A stretch of DNA of 64,000 nt from VXYL01 sp965199945 (GTDB lineage Bacteria; Pseudomonadota; Gammaproteobacteria; Pseudomonadales; Azotimanducaceae). Of the stretch, positions 8,921 to 17,129 are shown piece by piece (position 1 is the stretch's first letter; each line of letters starts with the position of its first letter). Below the pieces are notes generated by a model. It was not told where the DNA came from and searched no databases. It was given only the letters and a program-made list of their open reading frames with translations. The stretch lies in assembly GCA_965199945.1 (NCBI GenBank), contig OZ241354.1:2418001-2482000 (forward strand). The letters are read 5' to 3'. The position numbers and the translations under genes were made by a program.

Positions 8921-10060
8921 ATGAGCCAGCCAGACGACACCGCATCCACTTCCGGCCCCCTGCCCATGCCTGCCGATGCGGAACAGGCACTGGCGCGGCT
9001 GCGCGAAGAGAACACGCGCCTGAACGCCGAACTCGCCCTGGCCCGCCAACACCCCCGCGCCTCGTCCGAGGACGACTGGGAACACGCGATGCGCCAAGGC
9101 ATCGTCTACGCGGACGGCCAATCCGCCGCGAGCGCCCTCTCCGCCGGCCGCTTGCTCAAACAGCTTGCCGGCGTCGCCAAGGAACGCTTGGAGGCTGGAC
9201 GCATCCGCAACAGCAGCGACTTCGACTATCTGCCGAAACCGAGCGCGGACGAAGCCCAGCTGCAGGCGGATTTCGTGCGCTGGGGGTACTGCCTGGTGGC
9301 AGACGCGATGTCGCCCCAGCAAGTGCAGGCGCAATTGGATCGCCTCGTCGAACAGGCCGCCGCCGAGCGCCGCCTTGACGCCGCCACCATGACCGGCCGC
9401 AACGCCACGGCGCAGCTGGTGGCGAACATGGTGCTGAAAGGCGCGGTGTTCCGCGACGCGGTGGAGTTCAAGGAGAACGCGGCGCAACGCGGCCCGCTGG
9501 TGGATCGGCTGCTCGCCAAGGTGATGGGCGAGGGCTTCGGCCTCGGCTGCGCCCACGGCTCCATCGTCCACCAGCACGGCGGCCTGCAGGAACTGCACAT
9601 CGACCAAGGCGGCATGCCGTTGCCCTATCCGCCCTTTCCCTTCGGCTCGCTTATCATCTGGTGCTATACGGAGTTCAACTTGGAAGCCGGCGCCACCTAC
9701 GTCGTGCCCGGCTCGCACCGCACGGCGGACGGCGCGACGGTGTTCGCGGACGGCGCCGACCTGCTGCGGCTGGTGGACGGCGAGCCCGGCCTGGTCGCCA
9801 TTTGCGCCCCGCCCGGCACCTGCATCCTCACCGACACCCGGGTGCTGCACGGCGGCGGCAAGCGCACGGCGGAAGGCACCCGCTACGCGATGCGCTGCCA
9901 CTACAACCGCCACTACATCCGCGCCCTGCACGAACAATCCAACGCCAATCTGCACGTGCCGGAGGACGTCTACGCCCTGCTCTCGCCCAGGTTGAAACAG
10001 ATGATGGGCGTCGGCGTGAACAACCACGCGCCGACCGGCGAACTCACAAACGGCGGCTGA
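8921..10060 (+). CDS. Phytanoyl-CoA dioxygenase (PhyH) family protein
   Basis: A 379-residue Fe(II)/2-oxoglutarate-dependent oxygenase-like protein. The 2-His-1-carboxylate facial triad is visible as H226-x-D228 (LHIDQGG) and the distal H310 (VLHGGGKR). A basic RYAMRCHYNRHY segment follows and could hold the 2-oxoglutarate-binding arginine. Residues about 20-45 form a short heptad-like helix. PhyH enzymes hydroxylate diverse lipophilic or small-molecule substrates, and this sequence does not reveal the substrate. The ATG at 8921 was chosen; an in-frame ATG at 8864 also lacks a clear Shine-Dalgarno, so the start is uncertain by 19 codons. No obvious operon partner. Confidence 0.88.
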   Translation: MSQPDDTASTSGPLPMPADAEQALARLREENTRLNAELALARQHPRASSEDDWEHAMRQGIVYADGQSAASALSAGRLLKQLAGVAKERLEAGRIRNSSDFDYLPKPSADEAQLQADFVRWGYCLVADAMSPQQVQAQLDRLVEQAAAERRLDAATMTGRNATAQLVANMVLKGAVFRDAVEFKENAAQRGPLVDRLLAKVMGEGFGLGCAHGSIVHQHGGLQELHIDQGGMPLPYPPFPFGSLIIWCYTEFNLEAGATYVVPGSHRTADGATVFADGADLLRLVDGEPGLVAICAPPGTCILTDTRVLHGGGKRTAEGTRYAMRCHYNRHYIRALHEQSNANLHVPEDVYALLSPRLKQMMGVGVNNHAPTGELTNGG

Positions 10061-10197
10061 ATCCTGCGGATTCCGGCGGAAAAACGACGATCGGGCGAAT
10101 TTCCTACACGATTTTGAGAGATCGCCGCTTTTTTCCGCCTTTCCACTCGCGCATATTGGCACCCGCTACTTCAACCTCAACAGACAAGGAGAAAGCA

Positions 10198-10593
10198 ATG
10201 AAGAAGCAACTACTGGCACTCGCAGGTGCCGCTGCACTGGGTGTTGGCGTCGTCGCCGGGAATTCTGCGCCGAGCGTGGACGTCGATCCGACGGCGCGGG
10301 TGGGCTACATGGTGGCCGACGTGGTGTCCGACAATTACTTCGGTGTTGACTACTCCGACTATGGTGGCATGGGTGCCGCCATCGGCGGCCGTGTTGGAGA
10401 TATCTACGGAGATCGGGCTGCCAAGGCCCTCGGCCGTGCAATATCGAGGCCAGTCCATGTGGCTGCGCACACCGCAGCTAGGGCGGCCTTCACGCGGGGC
10501 GGGATGCTGATGGGTGCGCGGATTGGCGGCATGATCGGCGCCTTCGGCGGCCCGATTGGGTTCGTGCTCGGCACCGGCATCGGTATGGCGTAG
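10198..10593 (+). CDS. Small exported glycine-rich hydrophobic protein
   Basis: A 131-residue protein with a Sec-type signal peptide (MKK, then an Ala/Leu/Val-rich core to about residue 25), an acidic-aromatic middle part (NYFGVDYSDYGG) and a C terminus of repeated small residues (GARIGGMIGAFGGPIG), resembling a glycine-zipper membrane segment. AAGGAG stands 6 bases before the ATG. Only 17 bases separate its stop from the ATG of the M48 membrane peptidase, so the two are likely one transcript. I do not recognise the family. A bacteriocin-like or membrane-inserting role is possible but unproven. The 137 bases before it (10061-10197) contain a T-rich stretch but no convincing terminator. Confidence 0.7.
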   Translation: MKKQLLALAGAAALGVGVVAGNSAPSVDVDPTARVGYMVADVVSDNYFGVDYSDYGGMGAAIGGRVGDIYGDRAAKALGRAISRPVHVAAHTAARAAFTRGGMLMGARIGGMIGAFGGPIGFVLGTGIGMA

Positions 10594-10610
10594 TTCGGAG
10601 GCTTGTGGCC

Positions 10611-11738
10611 ATGACCCTCCTCGCCGGCCTGACTTTGATATGTCTCGCTGTATTCGCGCTGAGCCGCATTCGCAAGCGGACCGGCGAGGAGGACGAAACT
10701 GAAGGACTCGCTCTCTGTGCCTTGGCAATCCTGACGGTGGCGTGCTTTGTGGTGCTGTTCGCGGGGATCCGCGCTCTCGGCCCCCACATGAGCACGCTTG
10801 CCGAAATGACTCCTTCGTGGCTTAGGCCCGTGGTTGGCGGCGCGGTCGTTGGCGTTGTGATCTACATGGGGTCTATCTTCTTGTTCGAGGTCTGCGGGCG
10901 GGTCTTTCTCTGGGGGCGCAGAGAGTCGCGCCTGGCCGATGAAACGCTGGGATTCTGGGTACGTCGACACCTCTACGGCAGCGCGACCGCCGCGTTGTTC
11001 ATGGCCATCTTCGCAGTCGTCATCGTGCGAGTCGGCGACAACGCCGCACCATGGGCTGTGGCGTTCATCACCGCAGCCGTCCATCTGTACTACCCTTGGG
11101 TGATGCCTTGGTTCCTCTATCTCCGGAGTCAAAGACTCGACCCGAACGAGTTCCGCGAGGTCCACCAGTGGCTCCACGAGCAGACTCGGCGACGGGAAAT
11201 CCCAAAGTTCTACCTGCGCGTTCAAGCTGGCGGCATGATCAACGCGCTCGCCTCCGGCGGCGTGTACCGTCACTTCATCGTTCTCGGCCAAGGCCTTCTG
11301 GATCGGCTCTCCATCGAGCACGTCAAGGCGATCCTGGCGCATGAGCTCGGCCATGTCCTCAACCGCGACAGCACGCGGCGGACATTGCCGGTGATTGGCC
11401 TCTGCGCCATTCTCCACGCCGTGTACCTTCAGGAGTTCGCTTTTACGCAAGAGAGCGTAGCGTTCCGCATTGGTGCCTTCACTGTCGGAATGCTGGTTTT
11501 CTGGTACCTCTTGCCCAACTACTTCGGGCGCCGGCGCGAGTTCGAAGCGGATCGACGGGCCGTGGAACTCATCGGCGACGCGGAACCGGTCGCGCAAGCC
11601 CTGGAAGCGTTTGCGGAAGCGTCGGGGACGCCGCTCGACCACAAGGGCTGGACACACCCGCCAATGCGCGATCGAATCGAGGCGATTCGCAAGCTCGGTG
11701 CCAAGGGGAACCCTGACGACCCGAAATCGCCGACGTAA
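10611..11738 (+). CDS. M48-family membrane metalloprotease
   Basis: A 375-residue integral membrane zinc peptidase. Three or four hydrophobic segments precede the catalytic domain (about residues 1-20, 35-55, 75-95 and 125-145). The HELGH motif is at residues 244-248, and the third zinc ligand is E312 in the FEADRRA motif, as in the HtpX/Oma1/M48 families. A further hydrophobic stretch lies between them (about residues 260-300). GGAGG is 9 bases upstream of the ATG at 10611, which is better spaced than the GTG at 10605. It follows the glycine-rich exported protein directly, which could be its substrate (inference). Convergent with the next gene, 12 bases apart. Confidence 0.88.
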   Translation: MTLLAGLTLICLAVFALSRIRKRTGEEDETEGLALCALAILTVACFVVLFAGIRALGPHMSTLAEMTPSWLRPVVGGAVVGVVIYMGSIFLFEVCGRVFLWGRRESRLADETLGFWVRRHLYGSATAALFMAIFAVVIVRVGDNAAPWAVAFITAAVHLYYPWVMPWFLYLRSQRLDPNEFREVHQWLHEQTRRREIPKFYLRVQAGGMINALASGGVYRHFIVLGQGLLDRLSIEHVKAILAHELGHVLNRDSTRRTLPVIGLCAILHAVYLQEFAFTQESVAFRIGAFTVGMLVFWYLLPNYFGRRREFEADRRAVELIGDAEPVAQALEAFAEASGTPLDHKGWTHPPMRDRIEAIRKLGAKGNPDDPKSPT

Positions 11739-11750
11739 CGCGGACTGCCG

Positions 11751-13139
11751 CTACTTGCGAAACGGCGATGCGGCGACCATCGAGTGGAAGAACCACTTGG
11801 TGGTGTCTGGGTAGTCGGGAAGTTCCTCGCCCAGCTGGCTGTCGATGGCTTCAAGGGCACGGCGTAATTCCCCCACGCAGTCGCCATAGCGCTCGCGCCA
11901 AGCGCGTTCGACTTGCGTCACGAGGTAGGCGTAGGAATCCCGGGCCCGCTTGCCTTTCGGCGTGAGAAACACGCGGCGCGTCATGTCGCGGGGCTTGCCT
12001 GTCTCGACGACCGCCACCAAGTGCCGTTCCGCCCCCGCCTTGCCGTTTCCCGCCACTTCGCCTCGTGACTTTGCGTCGCCCAGCGGAATGCCCTCGTCGG
12101 GAACGTGTTGCAGCAGATTCGCGGTAGCGTTCAGCCCCGCGCCATAGCCGAATATCTCCCATTCGTAGTCGATGGTGAAGCCGGCCAACGCTTGCGAGAG
12201 GAGCGCGGGCAACGGCTGCTCCGAGACGTCCGTGTTCGGCTTGCGCAACACCACCGGCCAATCCTGGCCGTGATGGGGAATGCGCGGCGGGCCCAGCTCC
12301 GCGGCGATGTGGTTGCCGCCGGTGATGCTCGCGTCGGCCGGCCCGTAGCCGGTGAGGCACCACGGCAGCGCGATGTCGAACTGCGCCACCAAGGCACCGA
12401 GCGCGGCGCGCAGCGTCGCCATGCGCTTGCTGCCGAAGCGCTTCTCCCAATCGGCCTCCAAGTCCTGAATCAACGCTCCCATCGCGTCGCGGGCTTGGCT
12501 GCCAACCCTCGTGAGACGAACCACAGCCGTGCGGCCCTCCTTTTCAGTGGCAAGCCAACCCAGCCGCTCGGCATCGCGCAACACGCCGGAGGCAGCACGC
12601 TTGGAGATGACCGTGCGCTTCGAGAAATCGCGGCGATTCAAGCCGTCGTCGGGAATCGCCCGCAGCACGTTCGACCAGATCCCAAGCGACGGCTGCGTCA
12701 ACAAACGCGCCTCGTCAAAGCCGCGCTCGAAAGCGACGAAGGCGTGGCTCAGGAGCGTCGACAGCGGCTGCGCTCTCAGAACCCGCTTCGGTCGAGCAGG
12801 CCCTTGCGGTTCCGGCGACGCGTAGCGCAGCATCCGCGCGAAGGTCGCCGCCTGCTGATGCGTACACACGTACCACGTCAAGGCCGGCGTTTCGCGGCCG
12901 TACGGCGGTTCATGTTCAGGGACGATCGGCGCACGGCCATCCAGCCGGCGACCGTTCCCCATGTGCGAGAAGATGAAGTCCGCAACCATGCGGGCGACTT
13001 CGCCTTCCTGGTCGTCGGCGAAGCGCAGCGCCAAGACCACCCGCTCCGCTTCGACATGCACATGGCTGCCGGCGGCGGCATCCGGCGCTGTGACGATGCC
13101 CGGGAAGCCGTCCAGCGCCTTGGCGATTGCCTCGCTCAC
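11751..13139 (-). CDS. Protein of unknown function with two winged-helix-like repeats (paralogue 2 of tandem pair)
   Basis: A 462-residue protein, paralogous to the upstream gene (13136-14446). After an N-terminal part with an FPGI motif it contains two copies of a roughly 150-residue unit. The first includes PLSTLLSHAF, a MarR-like wing segment (ISKRAASGVLRDAERLGWL) and LTRVGSQARDAM. The second includes PLPALLSQAL, VFLTPKGKRARDSY and ELPDYPDTTKWFF. The GTG start at 13139 overlaps the stop of the preceding gene as GTGA; an ATG at 13169 would extend further into that gene. It is the last gene of a chain with thiolase and DUF35 genes. I do not recognise a named family. Regulatory DNA binding or a structural partner of the thiolase complex are both possible. 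Confidence 0.7.
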   Translation of the reverse strand: MSEAIAKALDGFPGIVTAPDAAAGSHVHVEAERVVLALRFADDQEGEVARMVADFIFSHMGNGRRLDGRAPIVPEHEPPYGRETPALTWYVCTHQQAATFARMLRYASPEPQGPARPKRVLRAQPLSTLLSHAFVAFERGFDEARLLTQPSLGIWSNVLRAIPDDGLNRRDFSKRTVISKRAASGVLRDAERLGWLATEKEGRTAVVRLTRVGSQARDAMGALIQDLEADWEKRFGSKRMATLRAALGALVAQFDIALPWCLTGYGPADASITGGNHIAAELGPPRIPHHGQDWPVVLRKPNTDVSEQPLPALLSQALAGFTIDYEWEIFGYGAGLNATANLLQHVPDEGIPLGDAKSRGEVAGNGKAGAERHLVAVVETGKPRDMTRRVFLTPKGKRARDSYAYLVTQVERAWRERYGDCVGELRRALEAIDSQLGEELPDYPDTTKWFFHSMVAASPFRK

Positions 13140-14446
13140 GGATTGCGTTCGTGCAACCGCTTGAACCATAGCATCGTGTTCGGAAAGTGGGGGAAGTTGC
13201 TGCCGAACTTGGCATCCACCACATCCAGCCCTCGGCGCAAGGCCGCGATCGTGCGCGCGCCGTACTGCGCCCGCCAGTTGCGCTCGATCTCCATGACCAA
13301 GTGCGGATAGCTGTCGCGGGCACGGCGCATCTTCGGCGAGGGGAAGACGAGCGGTATTGCGCCGCGCTTGCGCTCCACCACCACCCAAAGATGCCGCTCC
13401 GGCGTGGAGCGCCCGCTGCCTCGGACGCCTCGGTAGCGAACTTGCTCGAGCGGCGTGCCGTCGTCGTCGATCTCCTGGAACACCGTCGAGGCGCTGCGCA
13501 GATCGCCCAAGCGTTCGCGTTCGTAGTCGATGGCGAAGTGCGCCAGGACGATGGAGACGAGCGCGAACAGCGGCAGCTCGGAAGCCTTGGAGTGCCGCAG
13601 CACCACCGGCCATTCCTCTCCCCTTGCGGGAATGCGCGGCGGGCCGGGTTCCTCGGGCAAGTATGGCCCGCCGGTAATGGCGCCATCGCCCGGCCCGTAG
13701 CCGGTCAGGTAGTAGGGCAGTTCCACGTCGATCGCATCGGCAATGGCGCCGAGCGCGGTACGCAGGCCCTCTATCGTCGCGACGCGAAATCGACGGCGCC
13801 AGCGCCGCTCCACGTCGCCTGCAAACTGTTCGCCAGCAGTCTTGGCCGCGCGTCCCGCCGCCGTCAGCCGCAGCATCTTCAACCCGCGCACGTTGGCCAC
13901 CTTCTCGACCTCCAGCCAGCCTTGCGCCTCGAGATCGCGCACCACGACGCGCACGCCGCGCTTCGCCAGAATCGCGCTCGGCCCGAGCTCGCGCAGATCC
14001 AGCCCCTCCTTCGGTATGACGCGCAGCACGTTCGCCCACACGCCGAGGTGCGGGGCGCTTCGCTTGCCGAGTTCGTCGTAGTCCTGCTCGAAGGCGAGCA
14101 GCACCCGGCTCAGGAGCGCCGGCAACGGCGTGGCGGAGAGCGCAGCCGGCGGCCGTGCCTTGCCCATCGGCCGCAGCGAGGCGTAGTTCAGATAGCGCAG
14201 GAAGGCGACGGTCTGCTTCGCATCGAGGCGCCGGCGTTTGTCCTTCCGTTTCACGCCGATGCGCTCGATGATGAAGTCCACACAGAGCTGGGCGGCCTTG
14301 CCGTGCGCCGAGTCGAACGCCATCGCCAGCGCGACGCCGCCGTCTTGCGCCGCCCGCACGTCGCTACCCGGCGCAATGCCGGGGAAGAACTTGAAGACGT
14401 CCAGCAGGTCGCGCCGCGAATCCGCAGCCGCGCTCGACGCCTTCAA
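13136..14446 (-). CDS. Protein of unknown function with two winged-helix-like repeats (paralogue 1 of tandem pair)
   Basis: A 436-residue protein clearly related along its whole length to the gene that follows (shared FPGI, LPALLS, NVLR-IP, LTGYGP-D, GGPY/GGNH, PRIP, YPHLV and FPNT-type landmarks). Each half repeats the same domain plan: a LLS/LVS helix, an AIxYE/DYD segment, an HTH-like region, a TxxG/SPKMRRARDSY helix and a long amphipathic helix. The start is a TTG at 14446 that overlaps the DUF35 stop codon as TTGA; it gives an N terminus that aligns with the paralogue, and no ATG lies nearby. It is co-transcribed with, and probably translationally coupled to, the DUF35 and thiolase genes. 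Function unknown. Confidence 0.7.
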   Translation of the reverse strand: MKASSAAADSRRDLLDVFKFFPGIAPGSDVRAAQDGGVALAMAFDSAHGKAAQLCVDFIIERIGVKRKDKRRRLDAKQTVAFLRYLNYASLRPMGKARPPAALSATPLPALLSRVLLAFEQDYDELGKRSAPHLGVWANVLRVIPKEGLDLRELGPSAILAKRGVRVVVRDLEAQGWLEVEKVANVRGLKMLRLTAAGRAAKTAGEQFAGDVERRWRRRFRVATIEGLRTALGAIADAIDVELPYYLTGYGPGDGAITGGPYLPEEPGPPRIPARGEEWPVVLRHSKASELPLFALVSIVLAHFAIDYERERLGDLRSASTVFQEIDDDGTPLEQVRYRGVRGSGRSTPERHLWVVVERKRGAIPLVFPSPKMRRARDSYPHLVMEIERNWRAQYGARTIAALRRGLDVVDAKFGSNFPHFPNTMLWFKRLHERNP

Positions 14447-14889
14447 CGCGAGACGACTTCCCACTGCACCAACGTATGTGGCGGATCGTCGTCCTGGTGA
14501 TGCTCGAAGACCGCCCGCACTTCGGCGCCGATGTGTACCGGCTGCTGCGGGTCGCCGAGCAGGTTGCCGACCATGCGCGCGCCGTCGTGGTCCGGGAACT
14601 CCACCAGCACGACGATGTACGGCCCTTGCTCCTTCAGCGCCGGATGCACCGGGTGCCAGACGCGCTCGTAGCTGTAGATGCGGGCGGTCTGCGGCACTTC
14701 GTCGAAGGAGAGGTCGAAGCTGTGGCAGTTGTGGCACGTCCACTCCGGCCCCCACTGCCAGGTGCCGCAGGTGTTGCAGCGCTGCAGCACCAGCCGCCCT
14801 TCGACAGCGGCCTGCCAATACGGCGCATCGAGGCCGTCCGGCGCCGGCAGCGGCTTCGGCAGGCCGGGGTTCAGGTACGCCGCGCTCAT
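14443..14889 (-). CDS. DUF35 OB-fold/zinc-ribbon acyl-CoA-associated protein
   Basis: A 148-residue protein. A four-cysteine zinc ribbon (RCNTCGTW then WTCHNCHS, residues about 37-58) is followed by an OB-fold. DUF35 proteins are typically encoded beside thiolase-like proteins and form complexes with them, positioning acyl-CoA substrates. Its ATG overlaps the thiolase stop codon as ATGA, and its own stop overlaps the TTG of the next gene, so the three proteins are likely made in fixed ratio. In actinobacterial steroid degradation a DUF35 domain is the partner of the aldolase Ltp2; in archaea DUF35 bridges thiolase and HMG-CoA synthase. Confidence 0.9.
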   Translation of the reverse strand: MSAAYLNPGLPKPLPAPDGLDAPYWQAAVEGRLVLQRCNTCGTWQWGPEWTCHNCHSFDLSFDEVPQTARIYSYERVWHPVHPALKEQGPYIVVLVEFPDHDGARMVGNLLGDPQQPVHIGAEVRAVFEHHQDDDPPHTLVQWEVVSR

Positions 14890-16064
14890 GCCGTTGCCTG
14901 CGAGCCGAAGATGCTGGAGCTCACCGGCGTCACCATCGGCCCGGAGACCACCATCGACACGTCCACGTCCTGCACCTGGTTGGGCGACGTGCCGCGAATC
15001 TGCCGCACCGCTTCGATGTTCAGTTCCAGGCCGTGCATGTAGCACTCGGCCAGGTTGCCACCGCTGGTGTTGGTCGGCAGCTTGCCGTCCGGCGCCAGCA
15101 GGTTCTCCTTCACCAGGAACTCGTTGCACTCCTCCGCCTCGCAGAAGCCATGCTCGACGATGCTCATCAGCACGCCGCCGGTGAAGTTCTCGTAGCACTG
15201 CAGCACGTCCACGTCGGCGGGCCTGCACTCGGCCATGTCGTACAGCCGCGGCACGCAGGTCTTGAAGTTCGAGGTGGCGTAGTCCGGGGTGTTGTGAACG
15301 GAGGCGCCGGCGCGGTAGTGGGAGCCAGTGACGGCGCTTAGGACGTACACCGGCGGATGGTCGAAGTCCTTGGCGCGTTCGGCCGGCACCACCACCATCG
15401 CCGCCGCGCCGTCGTTCTCCAGGCAGCAGTCGTAGAGGTGGAAGGGCTCCACGATCCAGCGCGAGCTGTCGTACTTCTCCTCGTCGAGCGGCCGCCCGTG
15501 CATCACGGCGCGGGGGTTGTTCTGGGCATGGTGGTAGGACGCGAGCGAAATCGCCCGCAGCGCCTCCTGCTGCACGCCGTGGTCGTGCATGAAGCGCTGC
15601 ACCTTCATGGCGAAGCTCTGCGCCGGCGACATCAGCCCGTAGGGCGTCGTGAAGGCGCCGGCGCCGGAGACGACGTTGCTGCGCGGCCCCTGCCCGAAGC
15701 GCCCGAACTGGCCTTGGGCGAGGGCGCGGAACACCACCACGCACTCCGCCAATCCGGTGGCCACGGCTGCCGCGGCATGGGCGATGGCCGCCGAGCCCCC
15801 GCCGCCTCCGCCGCCCCACTGCATGTTGGAAAAGCGCAGATCGTCGATGCCCAGCGCATTGGCCAGCCGCGAGGGATCGCTGCGGTCGTTGGAGAAGGAC
15901 GCGAAGCCGTCCACTTCCTTCGGCGAAATGCCGGCGTCTTCGCAGGCCGCCAAGGTGGCCATCAGCGCCAGCTTGAACTCCGGGTCCGGCGACTGCCCGC
16001 GCTTGTAGTAGGTGGTCTCGCCGACGCCGGCGATTGCCGCGGCGCCTCTCAAGGTCCTTGCCAT
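14886..16064 (-). CDS. Thiolase-superfamily protein (SCP2/lipid-transfer type) lacking the usual active-site cysteine
   Basis: A 392-residue thiolase-fold protein. The family landmarks GVGETTYYKRG near the N terminus, the QWGGGGGGGSAA glycine run near residue 95, and the C-terminal NTSGGN and RGTSPNQV motifs are visible. Where thiolases have the nucleophilic cysteine (CASG-type motif) this protein has only glycines. The same loss is known in the Ltp2 retro-aldolases, which work with a DUF35 partner; the DUF35 gene here overlaps it by 4 bases. The enzyme may therefore cleave or form C-C bonds by aldol chemistry on a CoA ester rather than by thiolysis (inference). ATG at 16064 with a strong GGGAGG. 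Upstream 182 bases lead to tRNA-Val on the other strand. Confidence 0.85.
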   Translation of the reverse strand: MARTLRGAAAIAGVGETTYYKRGQSPDPEFKLALMATLAACEDAGISPKEVDGFASFSNDRSDPSRLANALGIDDLRFSNMQWGGGGGGGSAAIAHAAAAVATGLAECVVVFRALAQGQFGRFGQGPRSNVVSGAGAFTTPYGLMSPAQSFAMKVQRFMHDHGVQQEALRAISLASYHHAQNNPRAVMHGRPLDEEKYDSSRWIVEPFHLYDCCLENDGAAAMVVVPAERAKDFDHPPVYVLSAVTGSHYRAGASVHNTPDYATSNFKTCVPRLYDMAECRPADVDVLQCYENFTGGVLMSIVEHGFCEAEECNEFLVKENLLAPDGKLPTNTSGGNLAECYMHGLELNIEAVRQIRGTSPNQVQDVDVSMVVSGPMVTPVSSSIFGSQATA

Positions 16065-16246
16065 GAACCCTCCCTTCGGACTGTTGCGTTCAAGCCTCGC
16101 TTCCCCGGCACCGGCCATTCGGCGTGCCAACGAAGCGCAGATCGGATGAGCATACCGCAAGCGCCGATTCGGCAGCGCGCGACGCGCGGCAAGCGGTTAG
16201 AATCCGCATCGGTTCGCCGCCGGCAAGCTGGCGGCGCACAGTGCGC

Positions 16247-16323
16247 AGGCGCGTAGCTCAGTTGGTTAGAGCACCACCTTGACATGGTGGGGGTCGTTGG
16301 TTCGAATCCAATCGCGCCTACCA
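16247..16323 (+). tRNA. tRNA-Val (anticodon GAC)
   Basis: A 77-nt cloverleaf: acceptor AGGCGCG pairs with CGCGCCT, the D-arm is GCTC/GAGC, the anticodon stem is CCACC/GGTGG with loop TTGACAT (anticodon GAC), the T-arm has TTCGAAT, and CCA is encoded. A TAGAAT -10-like box at 16198-16203 and a GC-rich hairpin (CGCCGCC/GGCGGCG) precede it. It is flanked by minus-strand genes on both sides. Confidence 0.97.
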
Positions 16324-16354
16324 AACTGGCGCATCAAGCCTTGACTCGGCGCTT

Positions 16355-17119
16355 TCAGCGCCAGGTCTTGCGCTGCTTCCAGCGCCGCCGTCCGCGCACG
16401 CCGTGGTCCTTCATGCCGAGATAGAACTCCTGAATGTCCGAGGCGTTCTGGAGCCGCTCGCAGGTGTCTTCCATCACCACGCGCCCCACTTCCATTACGT
16501 AGCCGTAGTCGGCGACGTCGAGCGCCATGCGCGCATTCTGCTCCACCAGCAGGATGGCCATGCCCTGCTCCTTGTTGAGCCGTCCGACGATCTCGCCGAT
16601 CGCCGCCACCAGACGCGGGGCAAGCCCCAGCGAGGGTTCGTCGAGCAGCATCAGCTTGGGCCGCAGCATGAGCGCCCGGCCGATGGCGAGCATCTGCTGT
16701 TGACCGCCGGAGAGGAATCCCGCCGGCAGCTTGCGCCGCTCGGCCAATGCCGGAAAGTAGCCGTAGACCATCTCCAAATCGGCGCTCAAGTCCGCGCGCG
16801 GTCTGGCGAACGCGCCGACGCCCAGGTTCTCCTCCACGTTCAGGAAGGGAAAGACTTCGCGCCCTTCGGGAACGTGGCCGAGGCCCAGGCGCGCCACGCG
16901 GTCCGGATCGCGGGCGGTGATGTCCTCGCCGTCGAACACCACGCTGCCCTTCTGCGGCTCCATGGCGCCGCAAATGGTCTTCAGCACCGTCGTCTTGCCG
17001 GCGCCGTTGGCGCCGAGAACGGCGACCACCGAACCCGCGGCGACTTCCAGCGACACGCCGCGAATGGCCATCACCGGGCCGTAGTAGGTCTCGATGTTGC
17101 GCAGCGTCAGAAGGGCCAT
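16355..17119 (-). CDS. livF: Branched-chain amino-acid-type ABC transporter ATP-binding protein LivF
   Basis: A 254-residue ABC ATPase: Walker A GANGAGKTT (about residue 36), signature LSGGQQQ (about 137), Walker B LMLLDEPSLGL (about 158), and the HVPEGREVFP motif typical of LivF-type proteins. The ATG at 17119 has GAGG 8 bases upstream. It is the last gene of livHMGF. The C terminus has an extra basic tail (GVRGRRRWKQRKTWR). No periplasmic binding protein (livK) is in the window, so the true substrate (amino acids, short organic acids or amides) is unknown. Confidence 0.93.
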   Translation of the reverse strand: MALLTLRNIETYYGPVMAIRGVSLEVAAGSVVAVLGANGAGKTTVLKTICGAMEPQKGSVVFDGEDITARDPDRVARLGLGHVPEGREVFPFLNVEENLGVGAFARPRADLSADLEMVYGYFPALAERRKLPAGFLSGGQQQMLAIGRALMLRPKLMLLDEPSLGLAPRLVAAIGEIVGRLNKEQGMAILLVEQNARMALDVADYGYVMEVGRVVMEDTCERLQNASDIQEFYLGMKDHGVRGRRRWKQRKTWR

Positions 17120-17129
17120 GCCGTTCGCC

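Noticed and set aside
9661..10593. A fused 310-residue frame across the end of the PhyH gene and the small glycine-rich protein
   Set aside because: The first half is an off-frame reading of PhyH; a strong Shine-Dalgarno and signal peptide place the real start at 10198.
16348..16362. Hairpin at the end of livF as a terminator
   Set aside because: The stem GGCGCT/AGCGCC lacks a T-run on either strand and overlaps the stop codon.
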